DNA of 60,493 bases from assembly GCA_905233915.1 (NCBI GenBank), contig CAJOFM010000013.1, positions 1 to 60,493 of the forward strand, in the 5' to 3' direction. The notes under the pieces are model-generated. The model saw nothing but the letters and a program-made list of their open reading frames with translations. It did no database searches and had not been told where the DNA came from. Below are positions 32,901 to 41,381 of this stretch, piece after piece; position 1 is the stretch's first letter; each line of letters starts with the position of its first letter. Source of the stretch: an uncultured Muribaculaceae bacterium (GTDB lineage Bacteria; Bacteroidota; Bacteroidia; Bacteroidales; Muribaculaceae). The position numbers and the translations under genes are program-made.

Positions 32901-34610
32901 ACGAGCGACGTTCAAGGCGAGATGTCGGGTAAGGCGATATTGTTCGGCAACTTCCACACCATTAACCTTGATGGTGATATTGTAGCCGACTCCATCCGCT
33001 TCTATCTGGACTATGTGAACTGCTACTACACTGCCAGCGATGTCCCGGTTCACATCGTCCCCGACTACATTGAGTTCAGCGACATACCCATCCACGACCG
33101 TGAGGGTCATGAAGCCAAGTTGGGCGGTTGGCTCAAGCATGATGCCTTCCATAATCCCGAATTCAGTTTTGCCATTACCGATGCCCGTAACTTCCTGAGT
33201 TACGATACCAATCCGACGATTAACCCCGACTGGTACGGCACCATCTATGGCAACGGCGCCTGCTTTGTCGATGGTGGCCCGGGTATCGTCAACATCAGGG
33301 TGAACATGACATCGGCACCCCATAGCCGTTTCACGCTCGTGATGAACGACACCGAGCAAGCCGACAACTACAATTTCATCACCTTCCGTGACCGAGACGA
33401 GGCTTCCAAGCCGCCTGTTGTCGAGCAGGTGGACACGATTGACATGATATTGAGCCAGCTCAAGCAGCAGGTCATCCAAGAGGTTTCCGAACCCAGTGCC
33501 TACAACATCGACCTGCAGGGTGACATTACACCCGATGTGGCGCTCACAGTGATTATGGACCCCGTGGGTGGTGACCGCATCAAGGCCACCGGCAACGGTC
33601 ACATGCGCTTGACCTACAATAACCAGGGCGAGCTGCAGACCTTTGGTAAATACACCCTCGATAAGGGTACCTATAACTTCACGCTGCAAGACGTGATCAT
33701 CAAGGATTTCACCATCCGCGACGGCAGCAGCATCAGTTTCCAGGGTGACCCCTATGCCGCGGTGCTTGATCTGGAAGCCGTCTATTCGCTCAATGCCAAC
33801 ATCCGCGACCTGGACGAGTCCTTTGCCAGCGATCCCGACTTGAACCGCACCAATGTGCCTGTTCATGCCTTGCTGCGTGCTAATGGTATCATCAGCCAGC
33901 CAGACATTTCGTTTGACCTGGAATTCCCGTCGCTCACCACGGATGCTTATCACAAGGTGAAGAGCATCATCAGCACCGATGAGATGATGAACCGCCAGAT
34001 TATCTATCTGCTGGCATTGAACCGCTTCTACACACCCGAATACATGGGCGGCACGTCGTCCAGCCAGAATGAATTCCTCACCTCGGTGGCCTCATCGACC
34101 ATTGCTGGCCAGTTGAGCAACATCCTGGGCAAGATGAGCGATAACCTGAGCATTGCCCCCAACGTGCGCACCGACCGTGGTGACTTCAGCGATGTGGAGG
34201 TGGATGTTGCCCTGTCGAGCCAGTTGCTCAACAACCGCTTGTTGCTCAACGGTAACTTTGGCTACCGCGACAACACCTACAACACGAGCAACACCAACTT
34301 CATCGGTGACTTTGATCTGGAGTATCTGCTCAACAGCAAGGGCACCTTCAGGCTCAAGGCCTATAACCACTTCAACGACCAAAATTACTACCTGCGTAAC
34401 GCGCTCACCACTCAGGGCGTGGGCATCGTGTGGAAGCATGACTTCGACAAGCCAAAAACCAAGACGTCACCACAATTGAAGCCTGTGCAGGATTCCATTC
34501 CCAGGCGTGAGCCATCGCCCCGTGACGACCGTGACAGTCTGGTTCGACAGCCAGTGCCTATGGTCACAATGCGCCCGTCACAAAATTCTCATCCATCGAC
34601 CGGACAATGA
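30000..34610 (+). CDS. tamB: TamB-like translocation/assembly module protein
   Basis: The 1536-residue protein has one N-terminal transmembrane anchor (about 12-35) and then a very long series of beta strands forming the lipid-carrying groove of AsmA/TamB proteins. The C-terminal TamB (DUF490) domain covers about 1080-1490, with GDITPDVALTVIMDPVGGDRIKATGNGHMRL-type strands and LNRFYTPEY. The last 50 residues are Pro/Arg-rich. It spans the periplasm and takes part in outer-membrane protein or lipid delivery. Its stop overlaps the next start (ATGA). Confidence 0.92.
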   Translation: MNFSRGTYNVLRSVVVTTLITVVALIALANVLLLSPPVQSWLCAKGEKALSEFLNTEVSIGSVSITPFNQVELKDVQVHDQQGSSLLTIDKLGAGISLKDLIADHRIVVTYGEIIGLNGHVTRPDKDSPTNVQFIIDAFKPKEDKPPKPFDVQVKTLVVRQSALTYDVLDQPHKHDRLDVNHLAVSNLRADVALPQLKNNDFDIRVKRLSFDEASGLSLKRLSTDVHITDNALDIKDIKLQMPHSDIRLDDLHVEYSSLKNLGNELANMPLRVRTPGSTITPSDFAALAPQLKQFDNPLQITTTVVRDGRRIEVPELDLLSSDGALSLNARGGITLPTQGGYHSLDLDRIDLDVKSAKMSQLMSLVPGLSAQAREVISRCGNITVDGELHNTPSKTSFNGKLGTSLGNADLNGTMAQQQGTNRFTGHVKSDGLQLGTLLGKHDLLDQVAIDAQVDALLKGGDVSGHLQGHIPFIDFKGTRYHDITADVDKQGNNFMGTLAMNDANGRVNIDGKALLDGPNSNYDLNIKTDGLNLARLGLSGKYPNHRLDATATASFWGNSLDNISGHVRLNDVSFLDGQGKGLQFNELQLNADNNGYEKVIDIESDHLNGFISGQYDFKTIVPTVKHMLSGAFPEYFGDYASYSHGGQPNDVRLNFVINPDDELHEMLKLPVKLAYRTIVEANLNESDTTFDLVVDAPLMVQGNKVIEQTRLLVELDSLTNRVVLNAQSRYPAKNGMIDLNLDAGGQDNRIDANLSWRMPFEHDFHGNLNVSGLIDRSNDGGLKADIDIHPSQLVFNDTIWQVEKGHVGIGNGVVTVNNVAGGHGDQYIHINGKVSHDPDDELCLELNDVNLDYVFGTLAIDHVDFGGRATSKVYASDLMSGSPRLYTPSLFIKNITYNDACLGDFDIKAEFDNATKGILVEGGIAQPNGKYTSLDGGIYIGDDSLYIEFGADHANIAFLKPYMEAFTSDVQGEMSGKAILFGNFHTINLDGDIVADSIRFYLDYVNCYYTASDVPVHIVPDYIEFSDIPIHDREGHEAKLGGWLKHDAFHNPEFSFAITDARNFLSYDTNPTINPDWYGTIYGNGACFVDGGPGIVNIRVNMTSAPHSRFTLVMNDTEQADNYNFITFRDRDEASKPPVVEQVDTIDMILSQLKQQVIQEVSEPSAYNIDLQGDITPDVALTVIMDPVGGDRIKATGNGHMRLTYNNQGELQTFGKYTLDKGTYNFTLQDVIIKDFTIRDGSSISFQGDPYAAVLDLEAVYSLNANIRDLDESFASDPDLNRTNVPVHALLRANGIISQPDISFDLEFPSLTTDAYHKVKSIISTDEMMNRQIIYLLALNRFYTPEYMGGTSSSQNEFLTSVASSTIAGQLSNILGKMSDNLSIAPNVRTDRGDFSDVEVDVALSSQLLNNRLLLNGNFGYRDNTYNTSNTNFIGDFDLEYLLNSKGTFRLKAYNHFNDQNYYLRNALTTQGVGIVWKHDFDKPKTKTSPQLKPVQDSIPRREPSPRDDRDSLVRQPVPMVTMRPSQNSHPSTGQ

Positions 34611-35839
34611 TGAAGCGCATGGTCATATTGTTGCTATTGGCCCTGACGGCCTCCTTCGCATGGAGCGATGAGTCCATCTTGCTTAACGACAGCATTGCCA
34701 GTAGCTCCGATAGTGTCGCCATGCAGTTTGACGAAATTGCCATGCAACTCGATGCCATCGCCATGCGGCTCGATAGCATTACCAACCGCCTTGACAAGGT
34801 GGCTGTTGAGATGGACAACGAGGATGCCAAAGACCATTGGAAGCGGGTCATTTTTCGCCACGGGTGGAGCATCAACGACACGACCATCAAGTATCCGCCG
34901 GTGCTAGACTTCGGCGCCAAGGCCTACCGTTGGCTCAATCGTGCCCTCAACTACTACGACTCGACCTACGTTGTCAACCCCGGCAAGACCAAAGGCAAGA
35001 AATTCAAGGTCATGCTCAAGAACAGCAACTGGCTGGACTTCTACTCGGGACACCTGAGCAGGTGGGAAACCCCCGTGCAGCTCAACAGTGACGTCACATC
35101 ACTGTTCGGTTTCCACATCAGTGGCATGGGGCTCAGCTTTACCTACATGATTAATGTGCGTGACCTGATGGCTGGGAAATTTATCCACAACCGCCGCCTG
35201 CAGTTCTCATTCACCACATCACGCATCTTTATTGAGGGCTACTATCGCAAGAATGACCAGAGTTCGGTACACCTCCACCGCCTGGGGAAATGGGTGGGAT
35301 CGGAACTGTTCTATGGACTCAAACGAGAGGGCTACGGACTTGATGCCTATTACATCTTTAACCACACACACTATTCACAAGCCGCGGCCTACTGTTTTTC
35401 CAAGTACCAGAAGCGCAGCGCCGGTTCGTTCATGGCAGGCATTTACTTGAGCCACCAGGATGTGGTCATGGACATGGATGAGCTGGATAAGGGTATGAAG
35501 TCATTTTTGCCCGATGCCGAGACCGACTACCGCTTCCGTTACCGTGACTTCGGGGCCATGATCGGTTATGGCTACAGTTGGGTGTTCCATCATGGTTGGC
35601 TCTATAATATCACCGTCGTCCCGAGCCTGGGTTACCGTCACAGTTTCCCTAATTCCATCGACGGAAATCAATCGCTCTTGTCCACCAACTTGAATGGGCG
35701 CATGGCGCTCGTGCGTACCGCCGGCAACTTCTTTTACGCCCTCACCTTCAGCCACGAGGGCCACTGGTACACCAGCGTCAACCACAGCTTTTACAACAGT
35801 TACAGCAACCTGGAAGTAACCGCCGGATTCCGCTTTTGA
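34607..35839 (+). CDS. DUF4421-type outer-membrane-associated protein
   Basis: The 410-residue protein has a signal peptide (about 1-20), then a short heptad-like stretch with three near-repeats (MQFDEIA, MQLDAIA, MRLDSIT; about 39-66). After that comes a C-terminal barrel-like region rich in aromatic strands ending YSNLEVTAGFRF, a terminal phenylalanine typical of outer-membrane barrels. I assign DUF4421 by general likeness. The translational overlap with tamB suggests a joint envelope function, which is unproven. Confidence 0.75.
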   Translation: MMKRMVILLLLALTASFAWSDESILLNDSIASSSDSVAMQFDEIAMQLDAIAMRLDSITNRLDKVAVEMDNEDAKDHWKRVIFRHGWSINDTTIKYPPVLDFGAKAYRWLNRALNYYDSTYVVNPGKTKGKKFKVMLKNSNWLDFYSGHLSRWETPVQLNSDVTSLFGFHISGMGLSFTYMINVRDLMAGKFIHNRRLQFSFTTSRIFIEGYYRKNDQSSVHLHRLGKWVGSELFYGLKREGYGLDAYYIFNHTHYSQAAAYCFSKYQKRSAGSFMAGIYLSHQDVVMDMDELDKGMKSFLPDAETDYRFRYRDFGAMIGYGYSWVFHHGWLYNITVVPSLGYRHSFPNSIDGNQSLLSTNLNGRMALVRTAGNFFYALTFSHEGHWYTSVNHSFYNSYSNLEVTAGFRF

Positions 35840-35894
35840 TTTCGTGCAAAGCTGCATAAAATACTAATGATTTGGCGAAATAATTCCAATATTG

Positions 35895-35926
35895 TTTGCA
35901 GATATGAAGGATATGCCCTATCTTTG
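35895..35926 (+). promoter_or_regulatory. Promoter of the leucine-rich-repeat protein gene
   Basis: -33 TTTG (35895-35898), 20-base spacer, -7 TATCTTTG (35919-35926). Confidence 0.75.
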
Positions 35927-35971
35927 CATATCTGGATTGATGTTTAACTCAAAAAAACTATATAAAACTTT

Positions 35972-38680
35972 ATGCTTATGAAAAAATCAATACTTTTATT
36001 CAGATTTGCCTTGTTTGCACTCATGTTGCTGAGTGCTAAAGGATTGTCGGCCTATGATTTCTATACTGGCGGCATTTATTACACAATTACTTCCAGTGGC
36101 GTTACCGTCGAGAACAAGGGCTCGTTCAATACCTACAGCGGTGATGTGACGATTCCCGAAAAGGTCACCTATGGAGGCACTACCTACAACGTTGTCGGCA
36201 TCGGCTATCAGGCCTTCAAGAATTGTACCGGACTGACCAGCGTGTCCATTCCCAAAACAGTCTACCTGTTGTTGAATGAGAGCTTCTCGGGCTGCACTAA
36301 GCTGACTTCTATCGTGTTGCCCAGCTCAATTACAAGCATCTACAACAATGCGTTTGTGGGATGCACGGCGTTGAAGTCCATCTATGTGATGAGAAAGACG
36401 CCTGTGAGCTGCAACACGAACAACTTCAGTTCCTCGACCTACACCTCGGCGACGCTTTACGTCCCCGAGGATGCCTACGATGCCTATAAGGCCACGGCTC
36501 CCTGGAGCAGCTTCACCACCATCAAGAAGACAAATTATGACTTCGAGAAGTTCGGCATCTACTACAAGATTACCAGTACCAGTGCCAAGACGGTGAAGGT
36601 CACCTATCGCGACACCGATTTTGACAACTACAGCGGCACGGTGAACATTCCCAGCAGCGTGACCTATGACGGCGTGACCTATTCGGTCACCGCAATCGGC
36701 TCGCAAGCTTTCAGGGGAACCAATGACGGTGGACATCTCACCGGTGTTGTCATTCCTAACACTGTGAAGACTATTGAGAGTTATGCCTTCTGGTTGCAGA
36801 AGAACTTGGGTAATGTGACCATTCCCAGCAGTGTGACCAGTATTGAGAAGTATGCCTTCTGCTGGTGCTCCAATATGACGAGCCTGACGATTCCCAATTC
36901 GGTGACCTACTTGGGAGATAATGCCTTCTTGCAATGCAAGAAACTGGCAAGTTTGACCATTGGCACGGGTGTTACCTCAATTGGTGAGGTATGCTTCGGT
37001 TATTGCGAAAAATTGACGACGGTGACCATCCCCAACAATGTCAAAACCATTGGATTAAGGGCATTTGGTGACTGTGTCGCATTGAAGACGGTGATCATCG
37101 GTAATGGGGTGACATCTATTGGCAGTAGTGCCTTTGAAAACTGCGACGCGATGACGAACTTGATTTGTCGCGCCAAGACACCGCCAACAGCAACCAGCTC
37201 GACGTTCTCCAGCACCCTCTGTGCCAACACAAGGCTGTGGGTACCTTACTTGTCGCAAAGCGCTTACAAGTCGGCCAACTATTGGAAGAACTTCTATGCC
37301 ACCGACGCTGTTAATGACTTTGCTGTTAATGGTATCTACTACAATATCACAAGCAGCAACACTGTTGCCGTGAATCATAAGGACCACACCTACAACTCCT
37401 ACAGTGGCAATGTCAACATCCCCAGTACGGTGACCTATGGCGGCACGACCTACTCGGTAACCAGCATCGCGCACAGTGCGTTCGCCGACTGCAACAATCT
37501 CACGGGTGTGACCATCCCTGGCACGGTCACCAGAATCGATTATTATGCTTTTGCATTGTGCACCAAGTTGGCGTCAATCACCATCCCCAATTCGGTGACG
37601 AGCTTGGGCGCCAATGAGTTCTATGGTTGCAGTTCATTGGCGGATGTGACCCTTGGCTCCGGCTTGACCTACATTGACTCTTATGCGTTCAGTAACTGCA
37701 ATGCGTTGGCCACTATTACCTGCTTGTCAACCACGCCTCCGACCATGGGAGGCAGCAATTGCTTCACCACTACGGCCTATTCCAACGCCAAGCTCAAAGT
37801 GCCCGCGGATGCCTTGAATACCTACAAGAGTGCCGACTGGTGGCGCATGTTCACCACAATCGAGGCACTGCATTTCGACTTCTGTGTCAACGGTATCTAT
37901 TACAAGAAGACCTCGAGCAGCACGGTGGAGGTGACCTACCGTGAACTGTTGGTCCCCACCTATAGCGGCAGCGTCACCATCCCCTCGAGAATCAAGGTGA
38001 ATAACGTGACCTATAGTGTGACTGCTATCGGCGAATTTGCGTTCTACATATGTTCTGGACTGACAAGTGTTTCCATGCCCTTTAGCGTTACCGCCATCAA
38101 TGGATGCGCGTTTGAGGGCTGCACAGGCTTGGAGGCTGTGACACTTCCCAATTCCTTGGCAACCCTTGGGCTTGATGCCTTCGCCAGATGCTCGGCTCTG
38201 ACGAGCATCATAATTCCCAGTTCGGTGACCACGATGGGTGGCTATGCATTCAGTAACTGCACGGCATTGAAGACGGTAACCATTGGCAGCGGTCTGGAAT
38301 CTATTGGTGATAAGGCATTCAATGGGTGCTCAGCTTTGACCACTGTGAACTGTTATGCCAAGATTCCGCCCACGATGGAAGCCAATACTTGCTTCACGTC
38401 GTCCACCTACAACAATGCTACACTCAATGTGCCCCGTTCATCGCTCAACGCCTACAAGACGGCCAACTGGTGGCGCATGTTTGTCACGATCGTTGGCGTG
38501 TCCACAGGATCTGACCCCAACGACGTGAACGGCGACGGTGAGGTGAACATTGCCGATATCAATGCTGTTATCAGTGCGATTTTGAGTGGTAACCACAATG
38601 TGGAATATGACGCTAACGGTGATGGTGAGGTCAACGTCGCTGATGTGAATGCCGTAATCGAAGCTGTCCTCAACGGCTAA
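35972..38680 (+). CDS. Secreted BspA-like leucine-rich-repeat protein with C-terminal dockerin-like repeats
   Basis: The 902-residue protein has a signal peptide (about 1-27) and four modules starting near residues 28, 189, 448 and 635. Each opens with a GIYYxITSS-like strand and an IPxxVTYxGxTYxVTxIG segment. BspA-type repeats of about 23 residues follow (IPNSVTxIGxxAFxxCxxLTSVTI), and each module closes with a TPPTxxxxxF...LxVPxxxxxxYKxAxxWxxF capping segment. The C-terminus (851-902) has two canonical dockerin repeats, DVNGDGEVNIADI and DANGDGEVNVADV. BspA-like proteins bind host or microbial surfaces. The first ATG is used; ATG at 35978 is also possible. Confidence 0.9.
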   Translation: MLMKKSILLFRFALFALMLLSAKGLSAYDFYTGGIYYTITSSGVTVENKGSFNTYSGDVTIPEKVTYGGTTYNVVGIGYQAFKNCTGLTSVSIPKTVYLLLNESFSGCTKLTSIVLPSSITSIYNNAFVGCTALKSIYVMRKTPVSCNTNNFSSSTYTSATLYVPEDAYDAYKATAPWSSFTTIKKTNYDFEKFGIYYKITSTSAKTVKVTYRDTDFDNYSGTVNIPSSVTYDGVTYSVTAIGSQAFRGTNDGGHLTGVVIPNTVKTIESYAFWLQKNLGNVTIPSSVTSIEKYAFCWCSNMTSLTIPNSVTYLGDNAFLQCKKLASLTIGTGVTSIGEVCFGYCEKLTTVTIPNNVKTIGLRAFGDCVALKTVIIGNGVTSIGSSAFENCDAMTNLICRAKTPPTATSSTFSSTLCANTRLWVPYLSQSAYKSANYWKNFYATDAVNDFAVNGIYYNITSSNTVAVNHKDHTYNSYSGNVNIPSTVTYGGTTYSVTSIAHSAFADCNNLTGVTIPGTVTRIDYYAFALCTKLASITIPNSVTSLGANEFYGCSSLADVTLGSGLTYIDSYAFSNCNALATITCLSTTPPTMGGSNCFTTTAYSNAKLKVPADALNTYKSADWWRMFTTIEALHFDFCVNGIYYKKTSSSTVEVTYRELLVPTYSGSVTIPSRIKVNNVTYSVTAIGEFAFYICSGLTSVSMPFSVTAINGCAFEGCTGLEAVTLPNSLATLGLDAFARCSALTSIIIPSSVTTMGGYAFSNCTALKTVTIGSGLESIGDKAFNGCSALTTVNCYAKIPPTMEANTCFTSSTYNNATLNVPRSSLNAYKTANWWRMFVTIVGVSTGSDPNDVNGDGEVNIADINAVISAILSGNHNVEYDANGDGEVNVADVNAVIEAVLNG

Positions 38681-38835
38681 ATGCCAGAGCATAATTGACT
38701 TTTCTAGCGGGGAAGCGTACGATTGGCGCTTCCCCGCTATCGTTGATAAAGCTTGGATATTTAGTCGTTGCCCCGCGCCAAGGAGCCCGATTGTTGCCGT
38801 GTGGTCCGTTAAGAAGGCCGATTGTTGCCGAGGCG
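38681..38835. other. Intergenic: terminator-like hairpin and short direct repeat
   Basis: A perfect 12-bp stem AGCGGGGAAGCG/CGCTTCCCCGCT (38706-38738) with a nine-base loop lies 25 bases after the leucine-rich-repeat gene. It has no T-run after it, so it is a weak terminator or an RNA-stabilising hairpin. A 13-base direct repeat CCGATTGTTGCCG follows (near 38787 and 38818). The rest of the gap to tsaD holds the 233-bp repeat and the tsaD promoter. Confidence 0.5.
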
Positions 38836-39068
38836 AAAAGCTCCGTTAGGAGCGATCAGACCATAGGCAGGTGGTGGAGCGAAGCGTAACCCCTGCAACC
38901 TGCGATATTATCCCATAAGCCCCGAAGGGGCGACAGGATTTCTGTCACTCTTTCAGAGTTCCATCCATTGTCAACCCGTTGCAGGGGTTACACTCGGCTT
39001 TGCCTCGTTTCACCGCCTGCCTGTGGTCTTGCCAGCCCTTCGGGCTTCCCTTTTCGGTCGGCGAAGAT
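38836..39068 (+). repeat. 233-bp structured palindromic repeat, copy 1
   Basis: A non-coding element present in two same-orientation copies flanking tsaD. It opens with hairpin GCTCC-GTTA-GGAGC. It then forms a long imperfect hairpin: GACCATAGGCAGGTGGTGGA near 38859 pairs with the complement ending at TGTGGTC near 39029, and AACCCCTGCAAC pairs with GTTGCAGGGGTT. Inner hairpins GCCCC-GAA-GGGGC and GACAG-GATTT-CTGTC lie at the tip, and AGCCC-TTC-GGGCT lies at the 3' end. Short open frames inside it are not genes. Confidence 0.75.
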
Positions 39069-39098
39069 AGGCTGCGTCTAGGGAATGCTCAAATAGGA

Positions 39099-39130
39099 TT
39101 TGGCATTCCGCTCGACTTGCACTATCTTTG
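39099..39130 (+). promoter_or_regulatory. Promoter of tsaD
   Basis: -33 TTTG (39099-39102), 20-base spacer, -7 TATCTTTG (39123-39130). The 19-mer GACTTGCACTATCTTTGCA at 39114-39132 recurs exactly in the promoter at 40548-40566. Confidence 0.75.
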
Positions 39131-39157
39131 CAGGCGATTTATTAAAGGAAAAGAATC

Positions 39158-40174
39158 GTGAGTGTAACGATATTAGGTATAGAATCGTCATGTGACGACA
39201 CGTCGGCAGCGGTATTGCGCGATACCGTATTGCTGAGTAATGTTATTGCCAGCCAGCGTGTGCATGAGGCCTATGGTGGCGTGGTGCCTGAGTTGGCGTC
39301 CCGTGCCCACCAGCAGAACATCGTGCCTGTGGTGAGCGAGGCCATCCGTCAGGCAGGCATCGACCGTAAGGATATAGATGCCATCGCTTTCACGCGCGGC
39401 CCGGGTCTGCCCGGCTCGCTCCATGTGGGCACCTCGTTTGCCAAGGGACTTTCCCTGGCATTGGACATTCCGCTGGTCGATGTGAACCACCTGCACGGAC
39501 ATGTGCTGTCCCATTTCGTGAAGGAAACTCCTGATGCCGAGGTGCCTGAATTCCCGTATCTGTGCCTGCTCATCAGCGGTGGCAATAGCCAGATTATCAA
39601 GGTGAACGGCCCCCGCGACATGGAAGTGCTGGGACAGACCATTGACGACGCCGCTGGCGAAGCCTTCGACAAGTGCGCCAAGGTGATGGGTTTGCCTTAT
39701 CCCGGCGGACCAGTCATCGACCGTTTGGCAGCCGAAGGCGATGCCCAGGCATTCAAGTTCGCCAAACCCCATGTTGACGGCTATAACTACAGCTTCAGCG
39801 GACTGAAGACCTCCTTCCTGTACACCCTGCGCGATGCGCTCAAGGAGAATCCCAACTTCGTGGAGGAGAATAAGGCTGACCTTGCCGCTTCGCTGCAGCG
39901 CACCATCATCGAGATTTTGATGGACAAGTTCGGCAAGGCCATCAAGGCCACAGGCATTAAGACCATCGCCATTGGCGGAGGCGTTTCAGCCAACAGCGGT
40001 GTGCGTGCTGCTGTCGAGGACTATGCGCACCGTCGCCACCTCAAGGCCTTCATCCCCAAGCGCGTCTTCACCACCGACAATGCCGCAATGATCGCCATTG
40101 CAGGCCATTTCAAGTATCTTGACAAGGAATTCTGCGACATCACAGCACCGCCCTTCCAGCGCGTGATCATCTGA
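39158..40174 (+). CDS. tsaD: tRNA N6-adenosine threonylcarbamoyltransferase
   Basis: TsaD transfers the threonylcarbamoyl group to A37 of ANN-reading tRNAs (t6A), working with TsaB and TsaE. The 338-residue ASKHA-fold protein starts GIESSCDDTSAAVL and has the metal-binding histidines of NHLHGH (His111, His115), the SGGNSQI loop, GEAFDKCAKVMGLPYPGG, YNYSFSGLKTS and the C-terminal TTDNAAMIA. The start codon is GTG. The gene stands alone between the two 233-bp repeats with its own promoter. Confidence 0.96.
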   Translation: MSVTILGIESSCDDTSAAVLRDTVLLSNVIASQRVHEAYGGVVPELASRAHQQNIVPVVSEAIRQAGIDRKDIDAIAFTRGPGLPGSLHVGTSFAKGLSLALDIPLVDVNHLHGHVLSHFVKETPDAEVPEFPYLCLLISGGNSQIIKVNGPRDMEVLGQTIDDAAGEAFDKCAKVMGLPYPGGPVIDRLAAEGDAQAFKFAKPHVDGYNYSFSGLKTSFLYTLRDALKENPNFVEENKADLAASLQRTIIEILMDKFGKAIKATGIKTIAIGGGVSANSGVRAAVEDYAHRRHLKAFIPKRVFTTDNAAMIAIAGHFKYLDKEFCDITAPPFQRVII

Positions 40175-40255
40175 GTGGCCCTCTACCATGTTTGAATACC
40201 TCCAGTCGTGACGATGCAAAGTGTACGTAACGTCACTACTGTTTTTTATTGACTA
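40175..40255. other. Short gap after tsaD
   Basis: Eighty-one bases between tsaD and the second 233-bp repeat, with an AT-rich stretch but no hairpin terminator that I can support. Confidence 0.4.
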
Positions 40256-40488
40256 AAAAGCTCCGATAGGAGCGGCTAGCTCATGGGCAGGTGGAGAAGC
40301 GAAGCTGAACCCTTGCAACATGCGATACCATATCAGAAGCCTCGAAGGGGCGACAGAATTTCTGTCACTCCTTCGGACTCCTTTCTATTATATCAATCTG
40401 TTGCAGGGGTTACACTCGGCTTCGCCTCGTTTCACCACCTGGCTATGGTCTTGCCAGCCCTTCGGGCTTCCCCTTTCGGCCAGCGAAG
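40256..40488 (+). repeat. 233-bp structured palindromic repeat, copy 2
   Basis: Same orientation and the same length as copy 1, with scattered substitutions (for example GCTCC-GATA-GGAGC for GCTCC-GTTA-GGAGC) and one fully rewritten tip region near 40380-40400. The pairing AACCCTTGCAAC/GTTGCAGGGGTT is kept with one wobble. The 3' hairpin AGCCC-TTC-GGGCT is identical. As in copy 1, a promoter lies about 45 bases downstream. Confidence 0.75.
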
Positions 40489-40533
40489 GTGTACGGCGTC
40501 ATGACATAAAAAATGAAAAAACATTTTTTTCAT

Positions 40534-40564
40534 TTTGTCCTGTCCATGACTTGCACTATCTTTG
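40534..40564 (+). promoter_or_regulatory. Promoter of the PASTA protein gene
   Basis: -33 TTTG (40534-40537), 19-base spacer, -7 TATCTTTG (40557-40564), 28 bases before the GTG start. Confidence 0.75.
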
Positions 40565-40592
40565 CAAGTTGTAACCAATCATTTGAATTACC

Positions 40593-41381
40593 GTGAGCAA
40601 GAATAATGAAAATAATGGCGGGTTTAACAGTTTTCGTGACCGTCATCCGATTCTCGTGAATTCGGCGCTGATGGCGCTGGCACTCGTGGCGCTGGGCTAT
40701 ATCGCCCTGCTGTTTATCGATGTTTTCACCTCCCATGGCCAGCAGGTGCAGGTGCCTGATGTGCGCAACCTGCCGCTGGAGAAGGCCATCGACATTCTGG
40801 AGGATGCTGGCCTGCGTTGGGAAATCAGCGACTCAACCACGTTCTATGAGAACTACAAGCCTGGCACGGTCATCGATCAGGACCCCAAGGCCAAGTCCTA
40901 TATCAAGAAAATACGTATCATTTACCTGAACGTCAATGCGATGCATGCTCCCATCATCCCGTTCCCCAAGCTGGTTGACTTGCCTGGACGACAAGGTATG
41001 GCCACGCTTAAGGCGATGGGCTACAAGCATGTGGAGATTGACAGTGTGGCCAGCGAGATGGAAGGCCTGATCCTGGAAGTCTCGGTTGACGGCCACAAGG
41101 TGGCTCCCGGCACACCCGTCAGCGTGAACAGCAAGATCAAGATTACCGTGGGTGACGGCTCTATCGTGGACCTGAACCCCGAGCAGATTCTTGATCCTGA
41201 AATGCTGGATTCCATCGACGAGGCTAACTACCAGGATGCCCAGAAGAACTATGAGGAAGAGATGAAGCGCGTCGAGCAAGAGCGCAAGTCGCAACAGACT
41301 TCCGAGGAAAAAAAGTCTGATAAGGACAAGAAAAAAGAGCAGGACAAGAAGTCGTCCGAGAAAGATAAGAAGAAAAATTAG
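40593..41381 (+). CDS. Membrane-anchored PASTA-domain protein
   Basis: The 262-residue protein has a short cytoplasmic N-terminus, one transmembrane helix (about 22-45) and two or three PASTA-like modules (about 50-190). Motifs are VQVPDVRNLPLEKAIDILEDAGL with PGTVIDQDPKA, and FPKLVDLPGRQGMATLKAMGY with VAPGTPVSVNSKI. The last 60 residues are a highly charged Lys/Glu/Asp tail. PASTA modules bind peptidoglycan stem peptides or beta-lactams in kinases and PBPs; here there is no kinase or transpeptidase domain. The GTG start is the only in-frame start near the promoter. Likely co-transcribed with the pseudouridine synthase. Confidence 0.87.
   Translation: MSKNNENNGGFNSFRDRHPILVNSALMALALVALGYIALLFIDVFTSHGQQVQVPDVRNLPLEKAIDILEDAGLRWEISDSTTFYENYKPGTVIDQDPKAKSYIKKIRIIYLNVNAMHAPIIPFPKLVDLPGRQGMATLKAMGYKHVEIDSVASEMEGLILEVSVDGHKVAPGTPVSVNSKIKITVGDGSIVDLNPEQILDPEMLDSIDEANYQDAQKNYEEEMKRVEQERKSQQTSEEKKSDKDKKKEQDKKSSEKDKKKN

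Noticed and set aside
32265..33953. 562-residue frame opposite tamB, and a similar 689-residue frame opposite tex (52615-54684)
   Set aside because: Long antisense frames are expected in this GC-rich coding DNA; no domains or promoters support them.
38979..39161. Short open frame in repeat copy 1
   Set aside because: It lies inside the palindromic repeat and runs into the tsaD promoter. Its similarity to a frame in copy 2 comes from the repeat, not from coding selection.
40320..40574. Short open frame in repeat copy 2
   Set aside because: Same reason; it also crosses the promoter of the PASTA gene.
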